Shown: positions 27,800 through 36,307 of the stretch, piece by piece
How positions within the stretch are numbered: position 1 is the first letter of the stretch
Layout of the letters: every line of letters begins with the position of its first letter
Assembly: GCF_000959445.1 (NCBI RefSeq)
Contig: NZ_CP009632.1
Coordinates: 992,001-1,056,000 of the forward strand
Reading direction: 5' to 3'
DNA length: 64,000 nt
Source: Burkholderia vietnamiensis LMG 10929
Lineage (GTDB): Bacteria; Pseudomonadota; Gammaproteobacteria; Burkholderiales; Burkholderiaceae
Program-made: the position numbers and the translations under genes
The notes under the pieces: model-generated
Told to the model about the DNA's origin: nothing
What the model saw: the letters and a program-made list of their open reading frames with translations, nothing else
Databases searched by the model: none

Positions 27800-28759
27800 A
27801 TGAGGAATTGCGGCTCTCGCCTGCTCGCGATCGCGGGCATCGTGGTCGCCGGCCTGGCCGTCCACGCGCCGGCCCAGGCGGCCGACCTGCCGTCGGTCAA
27901 CCTGGGGATGACGAGCTTCGTCGACGGGCTGCCGCCGGCCGGCTCCGGCTGGTACGGCACGCAGTACCTCGAGTACTACACGGCCGGCCGCGTCAACGAC
28001 AACGCGGGCAACAAGGTCGGGCTGCCGAAGCAGGACATCGACCTGTTCGCGGGGCTGAGCCAGCTCGTCTACCAGGCGCCGCTGACGTTCGGCGGCATGC
28101 ATCCGGGGCTCGACGTGATCCTGCCGTGGGTCGGCTCGGTCCATACCGACGACGGCATCGGCAACGTCGCGCTGAACGCGCGTGCGGGCTTCGGCGATCT
28201 GTTGATCGGCCCGTTCGTGCAGTTCGACCCGGTGATGGGCGCGCACGGACCGCGCTTCGCGCAGCGGGTGGAATTCCAGTTCATCGCGCCGACCGGCGCG
28301 TACGACCGCACGCGCGCGATCAATCCGGGCAGTCATTTCTGGTCGTTCGATCCGTACTGGGCCGCCACCTTCTGGATCACGCCGAAGTGGACCGTGTCGT
28401 GGCGGCTGCATTACTTGTGGAATGCAACCAATCACGCGCCGGCCGCCTCGCTCGGGCCGGACGTGACGTCGACGCAGGCCGGTCAGGCCGTGCATGCGAA
28501 CTTCGCGACCGACTACGAGGTGCGCCCCGGATTGCGGCTCGGGCTGAACGGCTACTGGCTGCGTCAGACCACCGACATGAAGGCGAACGGGCAGGACGTG
28601 GCGGGCACGCGGGAAGCGGTGTTCGCGATCGGACCGGGCGCGATGTACAGCTTCTCGCCGCAGGACCACGTGATGTTCAACGCCTACTTCGAGACCTATG
28701 CGCGCAACCGCCCGCAGGGCACGCGGATGGTGCTACGGTACGTGCATCACTTTCAGTGA
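27800..28759 (+). CDS. Outer-membrane channel-like protein, MetA-pathway phenol degradation family
   Basis: The 319-residue protein has a cleavable signal peptide of about 25 residues (LAVHAPAQA-ADLPS) and then repeated amphipathic beta strands rich in aromatic and Gly residues, ending with a typical outer-membrane C-terminal strand (MVLRYVHHFQ, terminal aromatic plus Gln). The text resembles the transporter-like proteins found in aromatic degradation operons. It probably forms a channel for indole or related aromatics. An excellent ribosome binding site (AGGAGGT) fixes the start at 27800. The reported iif clusters carry an extra gene (iifE); equivalence with this one is not established. Confidence 0.75.
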   Translation: MRNCGSRLLAIAGIVVAGLAVHAPAQAADLPSVNLGMTSFVDGLPPAGSGWYGTQYLEYYTAGRVNDNAGNKVGLPKQDIDLFAGLSQLVYQAPLTFGGMHPGLDVILPWVGSVHTDDGIGNVALNARAGFGDLLIGPFVQFDPVMGAHGPRFAQRVEFQFIAPTGAYDRTRAINPGSHFWSFDPYWAATFWITPKWTVSWRLHYLWNATNHAPAASLGPDVTSTQAGQAVHANFATDYEVRPGLRLGLNGYWLRQTTDMKANGQDVAGTREAVFAIGPGAMYSFSPQDHVMFNAYFETYARNRPQGTRMVLRYVHHFQ

Positions 28760-28783
28760 CGGGTGACGGGTGACGGGTGACGG
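28756..28783. repeat. Four tandem copies of GTGACGG
   Basis: Four perfect 7-bp units run through and just past the stop codon of the channel protein gene. The units place TGA codons in all frames. It looks like a slippage-prone microsatellite without obvious function. Confidence 0.85.
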
Positions 28784-29075
28784 ACGGCATCGGGCCGTGC
28801 AACGCGATCGCGGCTCGCGCGCGCCGCATCGCGCGTGGCTCGCACGCGCGCCGTGCGTTCCAATGGCCGTAGGGGGCCACCCGCGCGGGCGGTGGACTAC
28901 GGCCACGTCCAGGGTCGACCATGGGTCCGGGTTGCGTTGACGCCGCTATGATCGGCCTGTCTCGCGACGCCGCCCGGGGGACGACGAGCCTCCCATGAAG
29001 ACGGTTGCCGTGCCGGCTCGCGATGCCGCGCAGCCGGCGCGCCGATCCACGGCGCGGCCGGCCGCGCCGCGCCGC
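28760..29075. other. Convergent gap between the indole cluster and the tad locus
   Basis: Apart from the heptamer repeat at its left end and a 20-bp palindrome at 29050-29069, nothing recognisable is present in these 316 bp. The composition is very GC-rich and no ribosome binding site precedes any of the short frames. Confidence 0.6.
29050..29069. terminator. 20-bp perfect palindrome after tadC
   Basis: The sequence is fully self-complementary (arms CGGCGCGGCC / GGCCGCGCCG, no spacer) and lies 6 bp past the tadC stop codon. It could fold into a cruciform or stem that terminates or stabilises the tad transcript. Confidence 0.45.
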
Positions 29076-30059
29076 TTACTGGCCGATGGTCGCGAAGCTC
29101 GGCAGCAGCACGCGGTACACATGAATCATCGCCGGCCCGAGCAGCACGCCCATCAGCGCGGGGAAGATGCAGAAGATCAGCGGGAACAGCAGCTTCAGCG
29201 CGATGCGCGCGGCGCGCTCCTCGGCGCGCATGCGCCGCCGCGTGCGCAGCATGTCCGACAGCACGCGCAGCGATTCGGCGACGCTCGTGCCGAACCGGTC
29301 GGCCTGGATCAGCATCGCGCAAAACGACTCGATGTCTTCCACGCCGGTGCGCAGCGCGAGGTTGCGCAATGCCGTGTCCTTGGTGAAGCCCGAGCGCATT
29401 TCGAGCAGCAGCAGGTCGAGTTCGCCCGAGACCACTTCGCTGCGAAAGCGCAGCTCCTCGCTGACCCGCATCAACGCCGCATCGAGCCCGAGCCCGGCCT
29501 CGACGCAAACCGTCAGCAGGTCGAGCGCGTCGGGGAAATCCTCGAAGATCGTCCGCTGACGCTTGGTGATGCGGCGCGACAGGACGAAGTTCGGCAGGTA
29601 GTAGCCGATGCCGGCCAGCGCGACGAGGATGAACGACAGCAGCATGCGCTGATCGGCGAGCCGCGTCGTGGCGAGCGCGAGCAGCGCGGCGCCCGGCAAG
29701 GCCAGCGCCAGCACCGTCTTCGCGGTGAAGTAGAGCCCGGCCGCGCTCGGGTCGCGCCATCCGGCATTCATCAACCGCACCCGCAGCGGCGAGTTCTCCC
29801 AGCCGTCCTGCGGCACCGACAGCTTGGAGATCGGTTGCGACAGCTCGACGAGCCGCGCGATCCAGCGCGGGCCGGGCGCGCCGGCGTCGTCCGCTCCGGC
29901 GCCGGCCGCGCCGACCGCCACGCTCGCGCCGCTGGCCTGCTGAAGCCGGCGCTGCAGGTTGCGCGGCGCGAACAGCAGCATCGCGACCAGCACGCCGCCC
30001 GCGACGAACAGGAACAAGCCGGCGAGCATCACGGTATGTACTACGCTCAGGTTTTGCAT
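29076..30059 (-). CDS. tadC: Flp pilus assembly protein TadC
   Basis: The 327-residue inner-membrane protein has a type II secretion F domain: an N-terminal helix (residues 10-32), two central helices near 110-155, the conserved FPDALDLLTVCVEAGLGLDAAL and RMRAEERAARIALKLLFPLIFCIFPAL stretches, and a final helix. It forms the pilus platform with TadB and the ATPase CpaF. The ATG at 30059 lies 38 bp after tadB. It is the last gene of the locus; a TadD tetratricopeptide protein, often found here, is missing. Confidence 0.93.
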   Translation of the reverse strand: MQNLSVVHTVMLAGLFLFVAGGVLVAMLLFAPRNLQRRLQQASGASVAVGAAGAGADDAGAPGPRWIARLVELSQPISKLSVPQDGWENSPLRVRLMNAGWRDPSAAGLYFTAKTVLALALPGAALLALATTRLADQRMLLSFILVALAGIGYYLPNFVLSRRITKRQRTIFEDFPDALDLLTVCVEAGLGLDAALMRVSEELRFRSEVVSGELDLLLLEMRSGFTKDTALRNLALRTGVEDIESFCAMLIQADRFGTSVAESLRVLSDMLRTRRRMRAEERAARIALKLLFPLIFCIFPALMGVLLGPAMIHVYRVLLPSFATIGQ

Positions 30060-30097
30060 GACAGCCTCGAATCGGTTCGTGAAGCCTGAGACACGCG

Positions 30098-31075
30098 TCA
30101 GACGCGAATCCGGATGATCCGGCGGATCCACAGCAGGCCGAACGCCATCGACGTCAGCATCGCGCCGACCATCTTGACGCCCGCCGGGTCCTGCCAGAGC
30201 ACCGACAGAAACTCGCGGTTCAGCACGGCCATCATCCCGGCGGTGCCGAACGGCAGCAGGCCGAGAATCCACGCCGACAGCCGCCCTTCCGCCGACAGCA
30301 CGCGGACTTTGTCGAACAGCTTGAAGCGCTCGCGCACCAGCGCCGCGATGCTGTCGAGCAGCTCGGCGAGATTGCCGCCGGTCTCGCGCTGGATCAGCAC
30401 CGCGATCACGAAGTAGCGCAGGTCGTTCGCCGGCACGCGCGTCGCGAGATTCACCAGCGCATCGTGCAGCGACACGCCGTAGTTGATCTCGTCGAAGGTG
30501 ATGCGAAACTCGCCGCTCATCGGCTCCGGAAACTCCTCGCCGACCATCCCGAGCGCGCTCGTGAACGAGTGGCCCGAGCGCAGCGCGCGCGCGATCATGT
30601 CGCACACGTCCGGTAGTTGCCGCTCGAGCTTGAGCATGCGGCGGCGGCGATGCCGCGTCACGTACAGCGTCGGGATGCAGCCGGCGAACAGCGCGACCGG
30701 CAGCACCGCGACGAGCGGCAGCGGCGTGACGCTCAGCACCAGCGCGGTGGCCGCGCACAACGCACCGCTCAGCACGACCAGCTTGGCGACCGTCCAGTCG
30801 AGGCCGGACTGCTGCAGCACCAGATCGAGCGACTGTACGCGCGGCACGCGCAGCAGCAGCCGGTCGAACGGCTTCGAGTCGTCGAGCATGCGCTTCTTCA
30901 GGATCGACATCCGCTCCTGCTGCACGCTGCCGCCGGCCGACATCGCGCGCAAGCGCGATTCGATCCGGCGTGCGGCATTGCCGTGCCGCGCGTTCCACCA
31001 TTGATAGACGCCCTCGATCGCGAGCACGACCGCGACGAAGGTGAGAATCACAAAACCGTAAAAGATCGAGTCCAT
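30098..31075 (-). CDS. tadB: Flp pilus assembly protein TadB
   Basis: This 325-residue platform protein has an N-terminal membrane helix, two mid-protein helices (about 110-145), the T2SSF domain (QLPDVCDMIARALRSGHSFTSALGMVGEEFPEP; RETGGNLAELLDSIAALVRERFKLFDKVRVLSAEGRLSAWIL) and a C-terminal helix. It partners TadC in the inner membrane beneath the secretin. It starts 17 bp after the cpaF gene. Confidence 0.93.
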   Translation of the reverse strand: MDSIFYGFVILTFVAVVLAIEGVYQWWNARHGNAARRIESRLRAMSAGGSVQQERMSILKKRMLDDSKPFDRLLLRVPRVQSLDLVLQQSGLDWTVAKLVVLSGALCAATALVLSVTPLPLVAVLPVALFAGCIPTLYVTRHRRRRMLKLERQLPDVCDMIARALRSGHSFTSALGMVGEEFPEPMSGEFRITFDEINYGVSLHDALVNLATRVPANDLRYFVIAVLIQRETGGNLAELLDSIAALVRERFKLFDKVRVLSAEGRLSAWILGLLPFGTAGMMAVLNREFLSVLWQDPAGVKMVGAMLTSMAFGLLWIRRIIRIRV

Positions 31076-31092
31076 GAGGCCTCCGGCCGTCG

Positions 31093-32460
31093 TCAGTTCG
31101 TCTCGTAGTGCCGCGTCGGGTCGTACAGCGCGTCCGGCAGGTTGATGCCGAACGACTGCAGCCGCTCCGCGAACTTGGGCCGCACGCCGGTCGCGCAGAA
31201 GTAGCCGCGCACCGACCCGTCGCCGTTCATGCCGGTCCGCTTGAACGTGAAGATTTCCTGCATGTTGATGATGTCGCCCTCCATCCCGGTCAGCTCCTGG
31301 ATGCTGACGATCTTGCGCTTGCCGTCGGTGAGCCGCGACGCCTGCACGACCACCGTGATCGCCGATGCGATCTGCTGGCGCATCGTCTTCGGCGGCAGCG
31401 ACAGCCCGGCGATGCTGATCATGTTCTCGAGCCGCGTGAGCGCGTCGCGCGGCGTGTTCGCGTGGATCGTCGCGAGCGAGCCTTCGTGGCCGGTGTTCAT
31501 CGCGTTGAGCATGTCGAGCGCTTCCGCGCCGCGCACTTCGCCGAGGATGATGCGGTCCGGCCGCATCCGCAGCGCGTTGCGCACCAGCGTGCGCTGCGTG
31601 ATCTCGCCCTTGCCCTCGATGTTCGGCGGCCGCGTCTCGAGCCGCAGCACGTGCGGCTGCTGCAGCTGCAGCTCGGCCGCGTCCTCGATCGTCACGATCC
31701 GTTCCGTGCGCGGAATGAAACCCGACAGGATGTTGAGCAGCGTCGTCTTGCCGCTGCCGGTGCCGCCCGACACGAGCACGTTCACCTTCGCCTTCGCGAG
31801 CGCCTCGAGCAGCTCGGCCATCGGCTCCGTGAGGCTCTGGAAGCGCAGGAGGTCGTCGATCTTCAACGGGTCGACCGCGAAGCGCCGGATCGACAGCAGC
31901 GGCCCGTCGATCGCCGACGGCGGAATGATCGCGTTCACGCGCGAGCCGTCCGGCAGCCGCGCGTCGACCATCGGGCTCGATTCGTCGATGCGGCGCCCGA
32001 CGCGCGACACGATCTTCTCGATCACCTTCATCAGGTGCGCGTCGTCGTAGAACGTCACGTCGGTCAGCTCCAGACGGCCGCCGCGCTCGACGTAGACCTG
32101 CCGGTACGTGTTCACGAGGATGTCGGACACGCCGGGGTCGCGCAGCAGCGCCTCGAGCGGGCCGAAGCCGAACATCTCGTCGTACACGTCGATCGCGAGC
32201 TGGCGGCGCTCGATGTCGTTCGCCGGCATGCGCCCCTCGTCGAGGATGCGCGAGATCAGCGCCGAGATCTCGTGGCGGACCTGCTCCTGCGGCAGCCGCG
32301 ACAGCCGCTCCAGCTCGACGCGCTCGAGCACCGCCAGATGAATCTCGCGGCGCAGCTTCTGATACGCGTCGCGTACCGACGGATGGCCCGATCCGGCCGA
32401 CTCCGCGCCCGTTGCCGGCGCCTGGGTCCGATACAACGACATCTGTTCGCGCAATGACAT
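31093..32460 (-). CDS. cpaF: Flp pilus assembly ATPase CpaF/TadA
   Basis: This 455-residue secretion ATPase of the GspE/VirB11 superfamily has an N-terminal helical region, the segment [24 protein letters not shown], Walker [12 protein letters not shown] (near residue 237), an Asp box ([19 protein letters not shown]), Walker [20 protein letters not shown] and a His box ([15 protein letters not shown]). It powers pilus polymerisation and, in some species, retraction. It follows cpaE by 19 bp. Confidence 0.96.
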   Translation of the reverse strand: MSLREQMSLYRTQAPATGAESAGSGHPSVRDAYQKLRREIHLAVLERVELERLSRLPQEQVRHEISALISRILDEGRMPANDIERRQLAIDVYDEMFGFGPLEALLRDPGVSDILVNTYRQVYVERGGRLELTDVTFYDDAHLMKVIEKIVSRVGRRIDESSPMVDARLPDGSRVNAIIPPSAIDGPLLSIRRFAVDPLKIDDLLRFQSLTEPMAELLEALAKAKVNVLVSGGTGSGKTTLLNILSGFIPRTERIVTIEDAAELQLQQPHVLRLETRPPNIEGKGEITQRTLVRNALRMRPDRIILGEVRGAEALDMLNAMNTGHEGSLATIHANTPRDALTRLENMISIAGLSLPPKTMRQQIASAITVVVQASRLTDGKRKIVSIQELTGMEGDIINMQEIFTFKRTGMNGDGSVRGYFCATGVRPKFAERLQSFGINLPDALYDPTRHYETN

Positions 32461-32479
32461 GATGGTTTCCCCGAAAGAT

Positions 32480-33688
32480 TCACATGGACTTGAGCTTCGG
32501 CGTGGCCTTGCGGCCGAACAGCCGGGACATCAACGGTTCGCTGCTGGCCGCGTCGGGCTGGGTGCGCACGTCGCCTTCGACGATCTGCTTCGCGCACGCG
32601 TGCACCGCGCGCGCGACGCCGGCGGTGCGCGCCAGGCGCGACACCGGATACCCCTGGTCGATCGCTTCGCGCACGGTGTCGGCGTCATCCGGAATCGTGG
32701 TGCTCGCGTGCAGCCCGAGCACTTCCTCGAGCGCGGTGCGGGTGCGCTCGCCCGTGCGCGTCATCCGGTTCACCACGAGCCGCAGCTGGTCGCTCGAGTA
32801 GCCGAGCGACACGAGGATTTCCAGCATCCGGCGCCCCGCGCGCACATGCGGCATCGCGGGCTGCAGCACGAGCTGGATCTGGTCGCTGCGGTCCAGCGCG
32901 ACCATCGACAGCGCGCTGATGCTCACGCCGATGTCGAAGATCACGAAGTCGTAGCGCGGCGCCGCCACGCCGAGAATCCACTCGAGCGCGTCCTCGCGCA
33001 TCTCCGCGGCCTTGACCGGGTCGCCCGCGCCCGCGAGCACGTGGAAGGTCGGCGTCACGTGCGCGAGGCTCGCATCGAGGAAGGCGCCGTCGATCCGTTC
33101 GATCTGCGCGCACAGCTGCGGCAGCGTCGACGGCGGCGTCTCGTCGCTGACGAGGAACGCGGCATCGGCATACTGCTGGTTCAGGTCGATCAGCAACACG
33201 CGCCGCTTGAACTGCTCGCTGATCTCGTAGGCGACGTTGCTCGCGACGAAGCTCGTGCCCGCGCCGCCCTTGCATGACGTGAAAGAGATGATCCGCGTAT
33301 CGTCGCCGTCGCGCCGCGTGCTCTGCGCGGCCGCGCGTTCGAGCGCACGGGCGAGCGCGGCCGTGTCGATCGGCCACTGCAGCACGTCGCGCGCGCCAGC
33401 GCGCATGGCGTCCAGCAGCATCTGCGGCGATGCGTCGGCGCTCACCAGGATGCCGGTCAGGCCCGGATGCTGCCGGCAGATGCGTTCGAGCGCCGCCAGC
33501 TCAGCCGCATCGATCTGCCCGCTGTCGATCAGCAGGATGTCGAACGAGTCGAGCCCGTCGGTGCGATGCTCGATTTGCGACGGACGGCCGGCCGCGCGCG
33601 TCACGCGGTAGCGGCCGGCGTCGCTGACGAGACGCGCGATCCGCATGAGCCGGGCCGTGTCGTCGGAAGCTACGAGGATATTGATCAT
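32480..33688 (-). CDS. cpaE: Flp pilus localisation protein CpaE/TadZ
   Basis: The 402-residue protein has an atypical receiver domain (residues 1-125) in which the acidic pocket is weak (ASDD) and the phosphoacceptor region reads LIDSGQ, followed by a ParA/MinD-like ATPase with deviant Walker [11 protein letters not shown]. In Tad systems this protein marks the assembly site, often at a pole. Start chosen at [10 protein letters not shown]. The 20 bp to cpaF and the same-strand neighbours indicate one operon. Confidence 0.9.
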   Translation of the reverse strand: MINILVASDDTARLMRIARLVSDAGRYRVTRAAGRPSQIEHRTDGLDSFDILLIDSGQIDAAELAALERICRQHPGLTGILVSADASPQMLLDAMRAGARDVLQWPIDTAALARALERAAAQSTRRDGDDTRIISFTSCKGGAGTSFVASNVAYEISEQFKRRVLLIDLNQQYADAAFLVSDETPPSTLPQLCAQIERIDGAFLDASLAHVTPTFHVLAGAGDPVKAAEMREDALEWILGVAAPRYDFVIFDIGVSISALSMVALDRSDQIQLVLQPAMPHVRAGRRMLEILVSLGYSSDQLRLVVNRMTRTGERTRTALEEVLGLHASTTIPDDADTVREAIDQGYPVSRLARTAGVARAVHACAKQIVEGDVRTQPDAASSEPLMSRLFGRKATPKLKSM

Positions 33689-33708
33689 GACTGTGCCTCG
33701 TCGTGCAA

Positions 33709-34152
33709 TTATTGACAGGCTGATCCGCCGGTCGAGGAATTCAGGCTTTCGCGCGTGAGCGTCGTCGTGAAAGGCGGCATAGTGAGCGCGACGTTGACGA
33801 ACGGGACCATCGTCTTGACGGTGAGGTTCGTGATGCTCAGCGTCACGAACGAGCAGCTGCTCACGTCGCAGCCCGACGGCGTGTAGGTCACCGCGACGTT
33901 CGCATCGGCCAGGATCGGCAGCATCGACTTCACGCGCTTGACGATGCCGGCGGCGTTCACGTCGCACACGATCGCCGTGCGCGCGCCGAGCCGCATCGCC
34001 TCGGTGGCCGTGTTCCAGTAGAACAGCACCCGGCCGAATTCGAAGATGCCCAACAGCAGCATGACGAGAATCGACGAGATCAACGCGAACTCGACGATGG
34101 TCGCGCCGCGTTGGCCGCGGCGGCGCGACAGCGGAACATGGCGTGCGTTCAT
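33709..34152 (-). CDS. TadE-like pseudopilin
   Basis: A 147-residue minor pilin begins with a short basic leader, then a cleavage-type site RGATIVEFALI, with the conserved Glu five residues after the Gly, followed by a single hydrophobic helix. The mature part has Cys pairs near CDVSSCSF that may form a disulfide. It overlaps the preceding tadE by 4 bp (ATGA). It is probably processed by the prepilin peptidase and added to the pilus base or tip. Confidence 0.87.
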   Translation of the reverse strand: MNARHVPLSRRRGQRGATIVEFALISSILVMLLLGIFEFGRVLFYWNTATEAMRLGARTAIVCDVNAAGIVKRVKSMLPILADANVAVTYTPSGCDVSSCSFVTLSITNLTVKTMVPFVNVALTMPPFTTTLTRESLNSSTGGSACQ

Positions 34153-34682
34153 GACACTTGCCTCATCACGGTGACGATGTTGCCGAACGTGATCGACGAC
34201 AGCCCCGGGTAGGCTGGGATCGGCTGGTACGTGTAGCCCTTCACCTTCACTTCGACGACGTTGATGCTGCCGGTCGCGGTGCCGCTCGGCGCGTTGTTGC
34301 TCGAGTCGTAGGTCGGCAGGTTCGCGAACTGCGGCGGATCCGACGCATCGGCGCAGTCGGGCGTGTGCGCGGCGTCGCAGACGATCACCATCGACGTGGT
34401 GAGCCCCGGCACCAGCTCGGTGCCGGCCGCGCCGCACGTCGTGTTTCCGTAGACGACGAGGCACTGCGCCGCGGCAAGCGGATAGGCGGCGTCGCTCGGC
34501 AGATAGACTGACAGGTAGCGCGCGGCGTTGCGGGTCGCCTTGGTGATCGTCTCGTACTGGTAGATCGCGCGGCCGAACTCGGCCACGCCGGTCGCGAGCA
34601 CGATCAGCGGGATCAGCACCAGCGCGAACTCCACGGCGGCCACGCCGCGCATGCGCGAACGGTGCATCGGAAGCCTTTTCAT
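34149..34682 (-). CDS. tadE: TadE pseudopilin
   Basis: The 177-residue minor pilin has the basic leader MKRLPMHRSRMRG, then VAAVEFALVLIPLIV as the processing site and transmembrane stretch. The extracytoplasmic part contains several Cys (QCLVVYGNTTCG, CDAAHTPDC). It sits between tadG and a second tadE-like gene, with 13 bp and -4 bp spacing respectively. Confidence 0.9.
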   Translation of the reverse strand: MKRLPMHRSRMRGVAAVEFALVLIPLIVLATGVAEFGRAIYQYETITKATRNAARYLSVYLPSDAAYPLAAAQCLVVYGNTTCGAAGTELVPGLTTSMVIVCDAAHTPDCADASDPPQFANLPTYDSSNNAPSGTATGSINVVEVKVKGYTYQPIPAYPGLSSITFGNIVTVMRQVS

Positions 34683-34695
34683 GATCGCGTCTCCT

Positions 34696-35967
34696 CTATT
34701 GAACGAGCATCGGCACCTTGACGCCCGCCGAGCTGCCGATGCCCGGCAGCCCGTGCGTCGCGCAAGGCGTCGAGCCCGATGCGGTCGAGCCGAGATATTC
34801 GAGGTGCGCGACCACGCCGCCCGCGCCCGGGCTGAACGGCAACGGATCGAGCATCAGCACGCAGTCCCACTGCGTGACGTGCAGCTTGCTGCTGCTGCCC
34901 GACAGCGTCGAGCAGTCGCCCTCCGGCGCCAGCGCGAGCCGGCGATCGCCGCCGTACGTCTGATAGTTGCTCGCGGTGGCCGTCCCGTTGGTCGCGATGC
35001 CGCTGCCGGCCGGCGGCGCGCCGTCGCCCTGGTAGGACTTGAAGCTGGCGCGATCGAGCACGAACTGTGTGTACGCATCGCCGACGATGCCCGGCGTGCC
35101 GGGCGGCCCGTATTTCGGCCCGACGTACGCATAGCCGGTGAAGTCAGGTTGGCCGCTCGAGCCGTTCGCGCCGTTCGTATAGATGCCGAAGCGGGTGTTC
35201 CAGGCGCGCAGCGACGCGGACTTCAAGCCGGTCGAGCCGAGATCGGGCGGCGACGTGATGTTGCAGGTGTTGCCCGACAGCTCGCTCGCGATGGTCGTCT
35301 CGTTGGTCGAGCCATCGAGCGCGGCCCAGCCGAAGTTGCCCGGCCCGTAGGTCGACGACGACCCGGACGGCGACGAGATCCAGTCGCCGACCTTGTACGG
35401 CGCCGCCGACGAGGCGCGGCACACGAACACCGGAATCGCACAGGTCGTCTGCCCGGCGGCGACGGTCGCGATCGCGCTCGCCGATACCTGCGTCGCGTTC
35501 GCGACCTGTACGCCGGGCATCGCGTTCAGCACGCCGACGAACCAGTTCGCGATGCCGCTCAACGTGGCCGTGCATTTCACGTACTTGACGTTGGCCGGCG
35601 TCGAAACCGCCGTCTTCGTCAGGAACGGATTCGTCAGCGCATCGCTGAACGTGACGTTCGAATCGGTCAGCATCTGCACCGCGCTCTTCTGAAAGAACGC
35701 GAAGTTGACGTGACCGGCGGCGATGCCGTCCGCCTCCGCGACGGACAGGCTGATCGCCGAAGTCAGGTCGCGCGCGGCGGACAGCGCGCATGCATCGGCG
35801 CTGTTCTGCAGTTCGCTGCGCGTGACGTACAGCTTGCCGAGGTCCAGCGCGAGACCGACGAATCCGATCATCACCGCCAGTGCGAGACCGACGACGATCG
35901 CGACGGCACCGCGCTGTCGATGCAAACTGCGGCGCGTGAGTTTCGGATGACGAGCTGCGCTGGACAT
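34696..35967 (-). CDS. tadG: TadG-like pilus assembly protein
   Basis: The 423-residue protein begins with the TadG N-terminal signature RQRGAVAIVVGLALAVMIGFVGLALDLGK, a membrane helix, followed by RSELQNSADACALSAARDL. The rest is a Ser/Thr/Gly-rich extracytoplasmic domain with several Cys residues and no clear metal-binding DxSxS of a von Willebrand A domain. It is thought to anchor or cap Flp fibres with TadE/TadF. Start at 35967 (MSSAARHPK). Confidence 0.87.
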   Translation of the reverse strand: MSSAARHPKLTRRSLHRQRGAVAIVVGLALAVMIGFVGLALDLGKLYVTRSELQNSADACALSAARDLTSAISLSVAEADGIAAGHVNFAFFQKSAVQMLTDSNVTFSDALTNPFLTKTAVSTPANVKYVKCTATLSGIANWFVGVLNAMPGVQVANATQVSASAIATVAAGQTTCAIPVFVCRASSAAPYKVGDWISSPSGSSSTYGPGNFGWAALDGSTNETTIASELSGNTCNITSPPDLGSTGLKSASLRAWNTRFGIYTNGANGSSGQPDFTGYAYVGPKYGPPGTPGIVGDAYTQFVLDRASFKSYQGDGAPPAGSGIATNGTATASNYQTYGGDRRLALAPEGDCSTLSGSSSKLHVTQWDCVLMLDPLPFSPGAGGVVAHLEYLGSTASGSTPCATHGLPGIGSSAGVKVPMLVQ

Positions 35968-35993
35968 GGCGTTCTCCCTGAGCTTGCCTGTTG

Positions 35994-36287
35994 TTATTGC
36001 GCCGACTTGCCGATGCCGATCACGAAGGCATTGCCCTTCGGCTCCGGCTGCTTGAACGACTTGTCGTAGTTGTCGAGGGCGGACGCGGCGGCGCTGCCCG
36101 CGACCACCGGCTGCGACGCGTGTTCGGCCGCGTGCGGATCGATGATCTGTGCTTGCGTGACGGCGCGCACGGAGTCGCCGAAGCGTGTGTCCCACACCGG
36201 CGTCGACGACATGCAGCCGGCCAGCGCGAACGCGAGCGGTGCGGCGAGCGCCGCGCGGCGCACGAATACGAGGTAGGCGGATTTCAT
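35994..36287 (-). CDS. Small lipoprotein in CpaD/pilotin position
   Basis: The 97-residue protein has a lipoprotein signal peptide with lipobox LAGC (Cys at residue 25), giving a mature protein of about 73 residues. The C-terminus contains DNYDKSFKQPEPKGNAFVIGIGKSAQ. In Tad loci a lipoprotein encoded next to the secretin (CpaD/RcpB or a pilotin) assists secretin assembly. This one is much shorter than CpaD, so I call it a pilotin candidate only. It lies 20 bp after the secretin gene and 26 bp before tadG. Confidence 0.7.
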   Translation of the reverse strand: MKSAYLVFVRRAALAAPLAFALAGCMSSTPVWDTRFGDSVRAVTQAQIIDPHAAEHASQPVVAGSAAASALDNYDKSFKQPEPKGNAFVIGIGKSAQ

Positions 36288-36307
36288 GAGCTTCCCCTTG
36301 GATGACT

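Noticed and set aside
28756..28783. The GTGACGG tandem as a CRISPR-like or regulatory repeat
   Set aside because: There are no spacers, the unit is 7 bp and it straddles a stop codon; simple slippage explains it.
32480..33688. CpaE as a phosphorylated response regulator
   Set aside because: Its N-terminal receiver-like domain lacks a clear Asp phosphoacceptor context (LIDSGQ); this is normal for TadZ/CpaE and it is annotated as a localisation ATPase.
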